A DNA stretch of 64,000 nt from Limnoperna fortunei (lineage: Eukaryota; Mollusca; Bivalvia; Mytilida; Modiolidae): assembly GCA_944474755.1 (NCBI GenBank), contig OX104115.1, positions 57,540,648 through 57,604,647 of the forward strand, written 5' to 3'. Of this stretch, positions 11,602 through 26,074 are shown one piece after another. How positions within the stretch are numbered: position 1 is the first letter of the stretch; every line of letters starts with the position of its first letter. The notes under the pieces are model-generated. The model was not told the origin of the DNA. It saw nothing but the letters and a program-made list of their open reading frames with translations, and ran no database searches. The position numbers were made by a program, and so were the translations under genes.

Positions 11602-14020
11602 ATGAAACCCTGGAATGATAATGAACTATCTGACATGAAGAAAACAGTTTCTAATTTAGGTATTCTTGTAAGAAAGAATCCTTTCAATCAAGAATTAAGG
11701 ACTAGGTTTTTGAAAACTTCTAAAGATTGCAAAAAACTTATTAAGAAAAAAACTCAAGTATATAGAAAAGAGCTTTTCAATAAACTTTCTACATTAAGGG
11801 ACACTGACCCTAAGCAATATTGGAAAATATTAAAATCTCTAAAATTTGAAGATTCAAATTATAACAGAGCTTCAAGCTGGTTTTACTGAGCTTACTAACC
11901 ATTTTAAAAAACAAGGGGAAACCCTTGACTTTGATAAAGATTTTAAAGAAAAGGTAGAAGAAGATTCTGATTTGTCTCCCTTACCTAACGAGTTAACCGA
12001 TACTCCATTCACAATAAGCGAAGTGAATAAATGTTTAAAGAAATTAAGAACGGGAAAATGTGCTGGGCCGGATAAGATTTCCAATGAAATTATAAAATAC
12101 AGTGGTATTGTGACTTGCAAGGCCATTGTAAAAGTATTTAATCTTATTCTTGACTCTGGAAAATATCCAGCTAATTGGAGAAAATCATTCATAATCCTTA
12201 TTCATAAATCAGGAGACAAACTTAATGTTAACAATTATAGAGGAATTTCTTTACAAAATTGTATAGCCAAACTGTTTAATGCAGTGATCAATTCAAGATT
12301 AGTAAATTTTTATGAAAATAAATTTGCTATGCAGCAGTTTGGTTTTCGAATTAATCATAGAACCACAGACAGCATATTCATATTGAAGTCACTTATTAAT
12401 AAATATTTAACTAAAAAAAGGGGGAAAATATTTTCTTGTTTTGTAGATCTGCGTCGTGCATTTGACACTGTGTGGCATCATGGATTACTTTACAAGTTAA
12501 GAAATAATGAAGTAGGCTATAAAATATTTAATGTTATTAAGGACATGTATAGATGTTGCGAGTCATCTGTTAAAATTGAAAATAAACACTCAAATTTTTT
12601 TAAAGTTGAAAGAGGTGTTAAACAAGGGGACAGCTTGAGCCCCACTCTGTTTAACTGTTTTATTAATGATCTTCATTTGATATTCGATGCATCCTGTGAT
12701 CCTGTATGTCTTGATGAAACAAAAATTAATTCATTGAGCTTTGCTGATGATCTTCTTCTTTTTTCTGAGTCAGCAGGTGGTTTGCAAAAGACATTACAAA
12801 AGATAGAAGAATATTGTCATAAATGGCAGTTAACTGTCAATATTAATAAAACCAAAATAATGATTTTTAAAGGAGGAAATCAATCCAGAAATAACACTTT
12901 TTATTATAAACAGCAATTATTGCAAGAAGTCACAGAATTTAATTTTCTTGGAAATATTATAGACCAAAAGGGAAAATTTAAAAAGTCTTCACAAGAACTC
13001 TCAAAAAAGGGATTAAAGGCATTATTTTCTTTTAAAAAATATTTGTTCAATTTTAAACATGTTCCAGTGAAAATATCCTGTAAATTATTTGATGCCTTAA
13101 TTAGGCCAATTTTACTCTATAACAGTGAAATCTGGTTTATGGATGAATATTTTACTATTTTCAATGCTATTAAAAGATCTATCATTAGTGACAAAATTGT
13201 AGATAAAATATCTTTAGTAGATAGATTTCCATTTGAGAAAGTACATAACAAATTTTGTAAAAATGTTTTAGGTGTGAAAAAGACAGCCAGCAATATTGCT
13301 TCTAAAACTGAACTTGGTAGGTTGCCTCTGGATTCATTCATAAAAACTCAAGTAACTAACTATTTTGCAAGAATAAATTCAAAAGACATCAATCCCCTAG
13401 TTAGAGAAGCTTTTTTGACTAGCAAAAAACTACATGAAGAGGGTTTATATACATGGTACAGTTTTGCCACCTCCATTATGAATGAGTATCAGTTTGAACA
13501 AAATGATTTTGAACATCCTGATATATCATTCAAAGAAATAAGATTACAAGTTAAAAGACATAGTGAAAAGTGTATTAAAGAAAAATATAATGAGCTCTTG
13601 ACTGATAAAATTTCAACTTTTGATAACACCTCTAAACTTTACCTATTTAGCAAATTAAATTTTGATAATAAACCAGCACAATACTTAAAAATCTCAAACT
13701 TTAATAGTCGCAAAATACTTACAAAGTTCCGCATAAGTGATCATAATTTGGAAATGGAGCTTGGTAGATATAAAAATATCCCCAGGGAACAAAGACTTTG
13801 CAGATTATGTAAAGTCTTAGATGATGAAAATCATTTCTTTTTTAATTGTCAAATTAATAATGATATAAGGACTAGTTTTCTTAGTAAATTATCCAATATA
13901 AACTTAGATTTTAACCAGCTTGACTCTTTTAATAAACTTATAACTATATTAAATTGTGATATGAATGTTTTGCCCATTATTATAGATTTTATAAAGCAAT
14001 CTTTGGAGTTGCGAAAATAA
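11602..14020 (+). pseudogene. Retrotransposon reverse transcriptase and C-terminal domain
   Basis: The enzyme copies element RNA at the nicked target. The segment 11602-11889 (lysine-rich linker) shifts frame near 11870 into a long frame of 724 codons. Reverse-transcriptase blocks appear in order: NYRGISLQN, QQFGFRINHRTTDSI, FVDLRRAFDTVWHHGL (first catalytic Asp), VKQGDSLSPTLFN and LSFADDLLLFSE (the catalytic ADD at 12743-12751). Near the end, CRLCKVLDDENHFFFNC is a C-x2-C-x7-H-x4-C motif common in these proteins. The catalytic residues are intact; the element is disabled by the breaks upstream. Confidence 0.93.
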
Positions 14021-14187
14021 GATCCATACTGGTCAAATCCATACATACTTGCAATTTGTTATCTTATGTCAATATTTGTTACATATGAATATATGCTTGT
14101 ATGTTATATGTTTTGTTAAAATGTTGTATTGCTATAGCCTATTTAGGTTATTTTGTTTGCAATAAATAAATAAATAAATAAATATAA

Positions 14188-16439
14188 CTGAAGAGGTGAA
14201 AAATCCACTGAAGTATCGAATGTCCAAACAAGTATAGGAAACGAAATTAATCCATCATTGACGATTTTACATGTAATGAAGAAAATGTTTTTCATAAAAC
14301 AAATGAAACACAAAGCGTGTAACAGAACACTTCGAGATACAAATTTATTCTCTAACAATTGATAGAAAGGAAGTGCATAGTCAAAGTAAACATCTACAAA
14401 TGATCAAGATGGTGGGATGTCATTATTGTCAATGAGGGGATATCATGCAGTACTCCTACTGAAGCAGCATACGATGCAGGTAATTATTCTTTCTAGACCC
14501 TTGGCAAATGTACTTTTTCTTCTTTGCGTTACGTTCATAACTTCATGTTACTGAAGATTACTTAAACATGTAGCTTGTAGTTCGATGTAAAAATCTGTCA
14601 ACTAGTGTACATGTAGTTACACAATTTTGTGGACCTCCAAATGAACTTTTCTTTGTATCTGTTATAACATATATAAATTTTACTTTCACGCTCTCCCATT
14701 TTCAATTTTTTAAACAAGTAAATGTATTAAACAATCTATATAAAATATTTTTATAAACCACCACTATTGTCTGACATTTTAATAACATTATTCCAATGTT
14801 TAGTTCTGTATCTGTATGGGTACGTCAAAGATTCCCACATTTGATGAACAGGTTTAACAGGACTGTAACAATATTAATATACTGATACAGCCAACCTAGT
14901 TGGAAAAAGTTCTTACAAATTATCATATTTATTACAGGAAAAACTATGCTGTTCAAACATCTACATCTTTCATTGTGGGTATATACATGTACTAGTATCA
15001 GATTATCAGTGGTAGAACATGAAGAAATACAGACTGAAAGAACAATTTGAGAGTCACCTATCTGCCGTACATGTATGGAATCTGGAAAAGCTATTTAACC
15101 ATGAATGGTAATCAAGACAAATGAAAAACAGAAAAAAGAACTTGGCAGTATAAATAGTAATTTCTAGTGCGTGTTCTTAGTTCCAAATAAAGATTTTTGA
15201 CATATGTATAATATTTTTAATGCTATTGTGAAGGAAAGATAGAACAAAGTATACAATCACAAGGTTTCTCTTCTTGTAGGGTTTTGTAATACATCATCTT
15301 GAACAGTATAACCCTTTGATGCAACAACTTCATATGGTAAATTATTTAGGTATAGAAAAAGGAAAAGGCATTATAGCACAGTTCCTTTGCTTTTATCCTT
15401 TCAGTATTTTATATTGTGCTATTTTGTGTCATGCATATCAATACACCAGTCATCTTTTTTAAAGGTTGTGAGGCAACATGTTTTGGAAGTGTATGATTGT
15501 ATTCTCTTGTTTCTGAAGATATTTTGATACATGTTTTTAATTAGGACAGTATACATGGTATACCACATTAAAGGATTTTTATGGAAACCATATTTGAAAA
15601 TTACTTAATTCTTTACTATCTATTAGTATGTAGGCAGGTAGCTGCTAATTCAGTGTACAGTGTCTTGATGCTTATATGGACTGCATTTATATTCTAAAAT
15701 TATAAGATACTATGATCTGCAAAACATCAAATATGGTCAGAATTAACAATATTTAAGTCATTAAACACACTTTTACAGCACACATGTACATAGATTACAC
15801 ATTGATAGCATTCTGCAAACTTAGTTTCACCCAAAAAACATAAAAACTGATGTTCATTAAAAATTAAAAAAAATGATGATTAAAATTACTTTTATTTTTA
15901 TTTTTTTGTTGACTGGAAGTTTTTCAGCCTTTTATTTTTATTTTAACCCCCCAACCCCTTTTTTTTTAGAAAATCAGATAAATAAAGAATGTTGGCCTTG
16001 TGAAGAAGATCCATCTGGTTTTAACTGTTTTTGTCTACCATATCCATTTTATCAGTTATAAATATTTTGGAAAATTAATTATAATTAGCAGATACAGAGA
16101 CAGGTAAACCAGAATAGTAGGTGTGACGTCACAGATCACACATTAATGGCTGCCTACATGGAGGCGGGAATTTCCAAATTTATTATCACAAAATATTGAT
16201 TTATTTCTATATGGTGCCATTTTGTAACACAAACATAGTTACATCTATATAAGAATCTTCTGCAAACTTGTGCAAAGATGTTTGGAGGGTTTCCTTCCCC
16301 TTTAATATCTGGAAAGGACAGAACAAAATTATTCATTATTCAAATTTTGTCTGAAAAAATACAAAATAGGTTTTATAAATCTGTGTTGTTTTGTAAATAT
16401 CTTCTTATTAAATGTCAAATTATGTTATATTTATATAAA
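14188..16439. other. No gene recognised
   Basis: AT-rich DNA with many stop codons in all frames and no motif that I recognise. A T-rich, low-complexity stretch lies at 15865-15970. Confidence 0.5.
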
Positions 16440-16533
16440 AATGTAAATCCTCTAGTCAGAGAGGCATATATACTATCAATAAGTCCCTCAACAATGAGGG
16501 AACACGCTTGGTACACCTATGTTTGTATTGCAT
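16440..16533 (+). pseudogene. Small fragment of a non-LTR retrotransposon C-terminus
   Basis: The frame reads NVNPLVREAYILSISPSTMR and EHAWYTYV, which aligns with INPLVREAFLTSKKLHEEG and LYTWYSFA in the element at 11846-14020. It is a separate, short remnant of the same or a related family, with no other domain near it. Confidence 0.6.
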
Positions 16534-16769
16534 GTATCTGAAAAGAATGTGGGTTAAATATTCAAATTGCATAAAATTTATTGAATCCTAACAAAAAGGA
16601 AAAATGCTTTTTAAAGAAATATTTGAATACAAAAATACGTGAAGAAGGAATTCAATAGACAATTAGAAACCTAAAAATATAAATAATTCTAATATAGAAA
16701 AATGATTAAGAAATACAGACTTGAAACAATTAAAAAATGCAGACTGGGAGGAACTCAACTCAATATTGA

Positions 16770-17415
16770 CAGAGCTCCAGATAAGATTTTCTTAATTGGG
16801 TTTTTTACCCATCTGATGATTTATTTCATTGGGTATTTTTTTTATATATCACTTTTATCATTTTTTTTAACCCACTCCAAAATAAGTTAATTGGGTTTTT
16901 CGCCCATCTAAAATTTATTGAATTGAGTGTTAGTTGTAAGATAGTTGTATATAAATATAGTATTGTTTGGCTTGGTGGATGTCACGAAAGCCCTTTTTCT
17001 TCCACGTCTATTTATCATGGTGCCAACAACAAAATATTAGACTGGTTCTAATTATAAATAAAATTTTGGAAGAAATAAAAAGTATTTATATTCAACAGGA
17101 AACGTGCATCTCTTGTGAAATAAATCTCCATACCTGGAGCACCGTATGCTGCATGAAATAGACATTACATTCGGAATATCTCGGTTGTTACGTTGCGAAA
17201 TAATGGGATTGTAATACCTTACACACTAATTAACGCCATCACTGAACAAGTTTATGCACTCAGTGAGTGAATTACCTGGTAAGCATGTTTTGAAAAATTT
17301 ATTGATTTTTAGGCCTTTGATATTGCGTTTTGCAACGCAAAGCAATAAAAATAATTGGGTTTTATGAAAATTTAATTGCGTAACAATGCAAATACGCAGC
17401 TTATCTGGAGCTCTG
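16770..17415. mobile_element. Short TIR element (hAT-like ends)
   Basis: CAGAGCTCCAGATAAG at 16770-16785 is exactly complementary to 17400-17415. The bases ATTGA stand directly outside both ends, suggesting a target duplication of at least five bases. The 646-bp interior has TTGGGTTTTT.CCCATCT words repeated and no transposase. The end sequence is of the kind I associate with hAT elements, but the class is not proven. Confidence 0.6.
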
Positions 17416-17988
17416 ATTGACATTATGAAAAAATACAAGGATTCAAAAAAAAACACCAAATAGTTGGGCTATGTAAAGGCCTCCTATATAAAATTCTGGT
17501 GATTTTATATCTCAAATGTGAGCTAACAATCAATGAAAACTGCATCATAAAACAAAGGAAGTCCAATGGAGACCAACAAGTTTACCCTGTTTCTACTACA
17601 AAATTATAACAAAGAGTTTGACAATAAAATTAGCAAATGTCGTAAATAATATACTGAACAAAAACCAAACAGGTGCAGTTAAAATCAGAAAAAACATAAC
17701 TTGTATGAAATGGACACAATGAAAGCAACTGGAATGGAATATCATTCTACCAAGAAAAAGCTTTCAATAAAATTATTACAAAAATGAACTTCCCGATAGT
17801 CTTCACCAGATGGTTGGAAATCAAAGAGTAAATTAAAAAGTAAGTAGTTACTATCAGCTAAATACTAAACATTATGTCATGGGGATCTTTATATTTTAAC
17901 ATCAAATGTACGATGAACAGCAGTTCTACTACCTGTTCCATGACATCTAGTAGAAGATGCTTGGTTTAGCGCTCTATGGTATTATTAG
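17416..17988. other. No gene recognised
   Basis: AT-rich DNA without an ORF or motif worth calling. Confidence 0.5.
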
Positions 17989-18107
17989 TGATGATTCCTG
18001 TATTGGCCTAGTTATTGGTCCAAGGCTTGCTGTATTGGCCTGAGGCGCAGCTGAAGAACAATGCAGCTGGCCAAGGACCAATAACTAGGCCAATACAGAA
18101 ATCATCA
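17989..18107. repeat. Fold-back hairpin with 33-bp arms
   Basis: 17989-18021 and 18075-18107 are complementary over 33 bases with one mismatch; both arms contain TATTGGCCTAGTTATTGG or its complement. The loop of about 50 bases repeats the GTATTGGCCTGAGGC theme. Further GGCCAATA words follow to 18215, so it is probably part of a larger fold-back repeat family. Confidence 0.85.
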
Positions 18108-18324
18108 CGTAATGATATCTTTATTAAATAACTAATCCAAATCAATCGGGCCAATACATGTCAAATCAGGCCAATAACGGTATTGGACTAGCTAATTCCA
18201 TATTGGACTGGCTCAGCAAAATATATCATATCGGCTGTTATAACCGTTATCTAAGTAAATATTATAAAGTTAAGTAATAATTGAAGATATCAACAACCCT
18301 GACAAAGTACCAAATACAGCATCA

Positions 18325-18530
18325 TTCACAGACTATGTTACAGAGTGCTGGGTAGGTAGAAGGACAACGTTTTTTATGGATCTTGCAGAAGGACCATGCA
18401 CTAACAACCACCTTGAAGGATGGCACAACAGGATAAAGAAAGTTCAGCACTCCCATCCCAACATCTACGAGATCAAGGTTTTACATTGTACACAGGCACA
18501 AACAGAATGTACTATAAGGAGGAACACGAC
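18325..18530 (+). pseudogene. MULE-type transposase, C-terminal fragment
   Basis: The frame reads FTDYVTECWVGRRTTFFMDL, then TNNHLEGWHNRIKK and HPNIYEIKV. The block (R/C)TNN-x-LEGWH followed by a basic segment and HPN is characteristic of the C-terminal part of Mutator-like (MULE) transposases. The DDE core upstream is absent and the frame loses similarity after about 18530, so this is a relic. Confidence 0.65.
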
Positions 18531-18619
18531 CACCAAAAAGACTACGATACTGAATAATCGATTACAGACTACAGCAACTCGAGATTGGATACAAACAAGG
18601 ACTCATCATTGTAATTGAC

Positions 18620-20673
18620 TACGCTGACGCATCTACTTTATCTACATTAACCTTTGTTATATCAGTGCTATGTACTGTACTTGTGCTTATTTCTATCTCA
18701 ATGCTGGTAATTAATTTTTATTGTAACTATATATTTTGTATCAACAATAGATAAAAATCATTAAATACAAGTATAATTTGTTTAATTTCCCATTTTCAAC
18801 ACAAAATCATATTTTCTATTTCAAAAAAAATATAAAAAAAGTGAAAAAAAGCCCCCAGACATTTAAAAAAATATAGAACCCTAGCTATTATTACTTTTCT
18901 TCCTGCACAAAAACTATAGAAACTATAAGTGTTCAAAAATAATGACCCCAAGATGTGAAAAAAATGTCAAATTAAAACATAGGCATATCAAGATTTTGTT
19001 CATAATTTCCAAATGTGCATACATTGAAGTTAATAAATCAAAAAAGAAATTAATGAAAAGGTAAGAAATAAAGTTGTTATAATATTTTTTGGAACAAATT
19101 TTGAAATATAAAACAACTTAAACATTTATACATTTTACTTCAGTTTCACAATGCTGTGCTTCATATAACTTGTTGCTGTCTTCTTTAACAATGTAACAAA
19201 TACTAATGACTTCTTGTGCAAGATTTTGAACAAATTGTACTTTTTCAATAAATAATTTTTTCAAGAATTTTTGAAACATTCTTTTGTTGTTTACATATTA
19301 AGTTACAAGTATTATGTATTTTTGCATATAGCAACACAATTATTGAATTGTAATTATAAGTCATCCCTGGAGAACAAAAATTTCATGATAAAGTTGAACC
19401 ATTGGGAAATGATAGGTTGTAGAAAAAGTACTATGTTTAGCCCGATTTTGTTGCACTCCTGACACTCCATGGTAAAACAAAAAAAAAGAAGGAAATACAT
19501 TCTTTAAGTAGTACTGAGGTAATTTTGTGCTATTGCTGGGAACAAATTTCATATATCTTAACATTTTCAATAGGATATTTGAGAAAGAACAAAATTAATA
19601 ATGAGCTGTTTAAAAAAATGATCCCAACAGGTTATGTTACTCTGATTTTGTCAAATTAATAGATATATTATTTCTAAATAGTTGAAAATCTATGTCTAGC
19701 TGTTGGGAACATGTCTGCAAAAAATCTTGCAGATATATCAGAAAACAAACAAGTTATGCCAAAAAAACATGCCAAAATTGTCAGGAGTGCAACGCTTTTC
19801 TATGACACCAAAATATGTCATTTTTTAAAAGGTCACAAAATTGTCAAATCTAGAAATATGTGCATAATTCTTTTTTTTTATTACACGGTTTCATGTGTTA
19901 ACTTATTGAGAGAGATCAAAAAAGAACGAATGTTGCATTTTAAAAAGTATGAACACATTGTTTTGAAAAAAAACTACCCTGTCATGAGTGCAACACAAAT
20001 TTAAGCAATGTTGCATTAAGTTCTTAAGTCATTAGCCATATAAATTTTGAATTATCATTTAAGTTGAAAAAATTTTGAGAAATTGCTAGATGTCTGAAAA
20101 CAGTTGTTTTCTCAAGTTTCCATATGCATTACACTTGATAACAAATTAGATTTAAGTCTTTTAAACTTAAAGTAAGCAATTACTGAGATTTATATATACC
20201 GCGGTAAAATTTTATAAAATTAGGACTTACCGCAACCAAATTCGTTTGTCGTACAATGTTGCTTTCTCTAATACACATCAAATACATTATATCGACTGAA
20301 AATGATTCTGCATGCTTTGTCCGTGCAGAAAATAAGAGGGACGGCAGGGGCTGTGATTTTACAACGACTAACGATTATTAATCAAGTTTAGCGTTTAAAT
20401 TATCCATGATCCTTTGGCTCAATAAAATTGATGTTCCAACAAACAGCCCGTTGAAAAAAATAAAGACGAGGAACCATACTCATACTGTAGGTAAGCATGA
20501 AAGAATTAAATTCATTTATAATCATGATAATAGAGGCCGGAGATAGGAAAGGGATGAATGATTTTGTTGCTCAATAATAATCGTATGTTCATTGTAATAA
20601 TTTGAAGTGAAAATTTTAGTTTATTTTCATTACACACATTTAGGAAAACTAAAACTAATAGGATAATAAATAA
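18620..20673. other. No gene recognised
   Basis: AT-rich DNA. An inverted pair, TTGCACTCCTGACA near 19450 and TGTCAGGAGTGCAA near 19779, spans 330 bases. The ORF at 19711-20004 has no recognisable domain. Confidence 0.45.
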
Positions 20674-20680
20674 TTGATTG

Positions 20681-20720
<40 letters not shown>
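20674..20720. repeat. (GATT)n microsatellite
   Basis: About eleven uninterrupted or nearly uninterrupted GATT repeats. Confidence 0.95.
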
Positions 20721-20721
<1 letters not shown>

Positions 20722-21640
20722 GTCCAGCGAGCAATATTTCAGCTGTATTCCGGAATGAACAAGTAACTCAAACAATAAATCAATGGAATAGATATCAGGA
20801 TCAAAATTTGTACTGACTGACACGGGAAAAATATTTGTAAGAATATTTTTTAACTTTCGGCAAATTTTCAGCTATACGTTTTTATTATGGAGGGACCCGC
20901 ACCCGGACTGAAACTACGATGTAAGTAAACGATCTGATCTGAAAAATTGAATACGTGTATATAACAAAATACATATTCTTTATACAAAAAATTCTTTATT
21001 GCTCAATAAACATTCAGGGAACATTGTTAGAATTACTGCTATCCATCTAAGGCCATATATTGTTGATAAAGCACGATCTAATGCATTGTGTACCATAGTA
21101 TGCTGTTTTGCCTTTTCCACGTCGTCAAACTCATCAGGATCTGTACCCCTTTAGTCCTTTTTGAAGAATTAGACTGACGAGTTAAAATATCCACAATTCA
21201 AACATCACTGGATGTCTTTATCTATCCTAACAGTCTTTTCAAATCATCGAGTTTGACGACAAATTGTTGGGTTGTATACATACAAGAATGTCAAGCTGAG
21301 CTGCTTTTGCTTAATATGTTGCACTATTTATAAAAAGTCGTTAGTACTGAGGAACGTGGACACTGTCACTGCATGATTTGGATTGTAACTGTATTGCCAT
21401 CAACCCCTTGGGGTATAAATGTGCTAATCAACTAAACTTAATTTTACTGTTGTCATGGACAATTTCTCTTCGTCATCAATTTGATGTGACCTGTGTCTTG
21501 TTTTCTTTATTTTAAACAATTTCTTCTTTAAAATAGTTTCTTCTTCCACTATATTGTAAATGAAAATATATGAAATAAAAATAAAAAATGTTTACTTAAA
21601 AATAATATCTCATGTTATTTTTTACAACCATTTATTGACT
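20721..21640. other. No gene recognised
   Basis: No ORF or RNA motif supported. An ATG-led short open segment running into GTAAGT at 20889-20928 was considered as a first exon and not accepted. Confidence 0.4.
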
Positions 21641-21707
21641 CCCACCCCACCCCACTCCACTCCACTCCACTCCCACTCCACTCCACTCCACTCCACTCCA
21701 CTCCCCC
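21641..21707. repeat. (CCACT)n short tandem repeat
   Basis: A CCACT/CCACC pentamer repeated with slight variation on the plus strand; it explains the proline/histidine/serine-rich ORF over it. Confidence 0.9.
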
Positions 21708-23254
21708 TGTCACTGCAATCCATTTTTTTATTGTTAAAATATTGTGATGTGTTTAAGGAACGTGACATCGTTTAATTTCGTCGTAATCTCTTTCCATATA
21801 CTGTCACTGTCCTCTGTTCACAATGTTTTGTTACTTGTTACACGTTTCTTTTTCTACATATCAATATTTGTTATAATGTCTTAGAATCATCTCCTTTCCA
21901 TATATGTGATGTTATATCAATTGGAAGGGGGCTGGAGTTCAAAATATGGTGTCCTGAGCTTCCGCCCGTCTTACCCTCCCTCGGACTATGAAAGAAATTT
22001 TAAATATTTTATTATATAGCTTTTAGAAATTTTATGCATATTTATCCCTGTGTGACAGACGGACAGACGTCTTTGAAATAACACACTACATTATGTCTTT
22101 TATGGACGCACCGAGTATAGTATCAGCTTGTTATCTAACCACTCCAAGCAAAAATTATGAGTCAGTCGTTAACTACGCCACCGCATCCCTCCCCCCCCCC
22201 CCCACCACACATACAACACCGCAAAGGGAAATATAACAAGTGTAATAAAACCTAATCATCTTAGCCGAGTTTGCTATGACACCTTATCTTGATCTCAAAA
22301 TATAAACATTATTTTTTTATTAAATATTGAACTAACCTTGTAAACAGAATATAATCAGTATTGAATAATATGTACCCTTATTAAACGAATTTGAATATTT
22401 GGGCTTTTCACAGCGGCACTCTTTACATTTTGTTTCCATTGTTTGCCTCTTCCGTCAACATAAATGGTTTGCCTGTGTGTGTCCAGTCAAGAAAATACTG
22501 CGCTGCTGTAAATATCATAAAACTAATTAGAAAATGTCAATTTATCCTCTTCTGCGTCAGATGCCTCATGGAGTATGAAAGATTTTCCCGCACCTTTAGT
22601 CCAATACATTTTCCCGCACTTTTAGTCTAGCACATAAAAAAGAATTGGTTAATTATTTGACATAGAAAAATAAGTTATGCGTGATTTTTAGCACATGATA
22701 TATAGTATAAAAATCCATATATGTATGTTTTTACCGATGAGCAACTTTTGATCTGCAACAAGATGGTACTCAGAAGAGAAAACTGCGCGGTGTGCTATTG
22801 GGTGATTCAGGCATTGAATTAATGTGCTATTTGTGAAGATTGTTAATATTGTTCATATTTAAAAATTAATGAACAATAAATCAACATATTATAAAGTGTA
22901 TATATAATTAAATTTTTTCATTGGCCATTACGTGCAGATTTTGAAAGCTAACATTGCAAGTTGTCACAGAACATATATATATAGTTTGTTATTTCTCTAG
23001 TGAATTTAATAGAAAATTTGATTACTCTTACCGTAATGTTTGTTTGTAAAATGAATTGCAAATAACTGCGTTGTTATAATCACATTTACAATTACAATAT
23101 AAAAGAATTTATAATTACAAGTAGTGATACGGTCAAGCGGAGGAAGAAGTATTTAGGTGCAGGAACTTGGGTCATGACACTGGAAGCAACCAATCAAATT
23201 TAGAACATATGTGAAAATAGTACTTACCAAAATCAAAAATAAAAAAATATCGAT
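21708..23254. other. Left flank of the histone array, no gene recognised
   Basis: AT-rich DNA with a poly-C run at about 22190-22203 and a tandem duplicate of TTTTCCCGCAC-TTTAGTC at 22585-22628. Similarity to the histone unit begins abruptly at 23255; to the left there is no H2B, so the first unit lacks its divergent partner. Confidence 0.6.
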
Positions 23255-23768
<514 letters not shown>

Positions 23769-23799
23769 ACAGTGGATCTCTTCCAATCTACAAAACAAC

Positions 23800-23815
23800 G
23801 GCCCTTTTCAGGGCC
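23800..23815 (+). promoter_or_regulatory. Histone 3' stem-loop (H2A, unit 1)
   Basis: GGCCCTTTTCAGGGCC forms the 6-bp stem and 4-base loop bound by SLBP, with the usual AAC before it and ACCAA after it. TCAAAAAGAGTCT at 23827-23839 is the downstream element expected to pair with U7 snRNA. It directs cleavage without polyadenylation. Confidence 0.97.
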
Positions 23816-23840
23816 ACCAACAATTTTCAAAAAGAGTCTA

Positions 23841-25410
23841 ATTGTTGTTTCACCATCAATTCAAACGATGTATATACGTACCCCAAAAAAAACCCTACAT
23901 CAACAAACGAATATACAAACAAACACACACAACAACAACAAAAAACAGACACACGCGCACAAACAAAATTAAATTAAAAAAATGCAGACACTAACAAATG
24001 CATATTATAGCAGTCAAAACAAAACAGAGCTATGAACCCACAGCCCAGAATCAGAAGCTCCGTTCACTCGTTAATTGTCGAATTTATTTATCTTTTTATT
24101 TTTAATCAGCGTAGATAAAGAAAAGAAACTTGAGCAACATATCTATACTTTCCCCACAAACGACTGCAAACGCATGTTAATTTAGACATATTTATTCATA
24201 AATTCAATAATGCAATACAGTATAATGAATTATAAAATACCTAGACAGGATCTGGTAACAAGACTTAATAGATTTGAAACGCATGTTATGTTATAAATAT
24301 TTTTGTTCACACTCGTCTCTTGAAATAACGACTGACAGACATTAGAAATTTTGATTGTGTACTTGACCAAAGTCAAAGGGCCATTTCATGTACATGTTCT
24401 CCGACTTTCTCTCCATTTTCAAAAACATACATTCTGAATTTGATCACTTCATATCATTTGTATTAAGCCAAGAAATATGGAAATTACTTTGTTTTCTATG
24501 CATGTTAACCACGTACATACTGAGTTGTATCGAGAGAGACATAAGTTTTGTTTTGTTTGGTTGTTTTTTTTTTCCTTCGACGAAAACTTTGGATGCATGT
24601 ACATCATGTTAAATTTTAGTATGGTACGACGGGTTTTTATATCATCGGGGCTGAAAATATTAATAGTTGGTGAGACAAGCGTGTCCTGGGACATTGCAGC
24701 TCTGTGTATTTCAAAACTAATCAAGAACGCGACAATAAGCCATAATATACGTGTTCCTTTTTTTATTTAACGCCTATCAAAACGACGAGAAAATGTTGAC
24801 CCAAGACGTTCGTGCGCGTCAATTGCATTTTTACTTTCTCGTGGGAAGGTGTGAGTTGATATTGTAAAAGTAAGTTTTTTTTAAAAGTCTTTCATTTTGC
24901 TGGTCGGGTTTGCGAGTGCTGGTTCTGTCATCTACAGTAACAATACTTAAATGTTACATTTACATTGTAATTGTTTACGTGATACATGTATTTGTATAAG
25001 TAATAATGTATGGTAATGTTAACATTTGTTTCAATCATAACACTGTTATATGTAATTGCCCTAATGGCGACCTTATTTAGAAAATAAGAAATATTTTTTA
25101 ATATATCCCTTCGTGCAACAAACGTCTTTTATTCCAATAGGCGTATTAGGTCGGTTTATTCCGACATGTATAGCTTGTGATTTGTTAGATAATTCGGACG
25201 ATGTACTATATTAAACACGAAAATACCGGTATATATAGTGGAGGAAAAAAAGATCAAAGCTGAGCGAAGTAATTTTGGTCCTTTTATTAGTTTTATTATG
25301 ATTTTTGTTGTTTGTTTGTTTGTTTGTTTGTTTGTTTGTTTGCTTTATTTTTTTTATTATTATTTTTTTTTTTTGTATTTGTTTTTCGAACTAAAATGCA
25401 AAATAAATGG
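23841..25410. other. H2A-H3 spacer
   Basis: No gene recognised. Contents are A/C-rich DNA after the H2A 3' end and a (TTTG)n tract at 25308-25341 followed by a T-rich run. The same spacer occurs at equal positions in units 2, 3 and 4 with no difference that I noticed. ORFs here are repeated in each unit only because the unit is repeated. Confidence 0.7.
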
Positions 25411-26012
<602 letters not shown>

Positions 26013-26042
26013 GCTGTGAAGTTTTCACATCTTCATTATAAC

Positions 26043-26058
26043 GGCCCTTTTCAGGGCC
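26043..26058 (+). promoter_or_regulatory. Histone 3' stem-loop (H3, unit 1)
   Basis: GGCCCTTTTCAGGGCC preceded by TAAC and followed by ACCAA; TCAAAAAGAGTCT follows 11 bases downstream as the U7-type element. Confidence 0.97.
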
Positions 26059-26074
26059 ACCAATATTATTCAAA

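Larger units (their letters stand above)
10652..14187 (+). mobile_element. Non-LTR retrotransposon (APE endonuclease + reverse transcriptase), decayed
   Basis: The order endonuclease, reverse transcriptase, C-terminal cysteine motif and AATAAATAAATA tail (14160-14186) is that of an APE-type non-LTR element of the plus strand. The start of the endonuclease is missing or lies left of the TIR element at 9790. The endonuclease is shifted by one base near 10780, has a stop at 11556-11558, and the next frame changes near 11870, so the element cannot make its full protein. A related C-terminal fragment lies at 16440-16530. Confidence 0.88.

Noticed and set aside
19711..20004. 97-codon ORF
   Set aside because: AT-rich, lysine/isoleucine-rich text typical of chance ORFs, with no motif.
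20889..20928. Short ATG-led segment running into GTAAGT, as a first exon
   Set aside because: Only about eleven codons, no promoter evidence and no downstream exon could be recognised.
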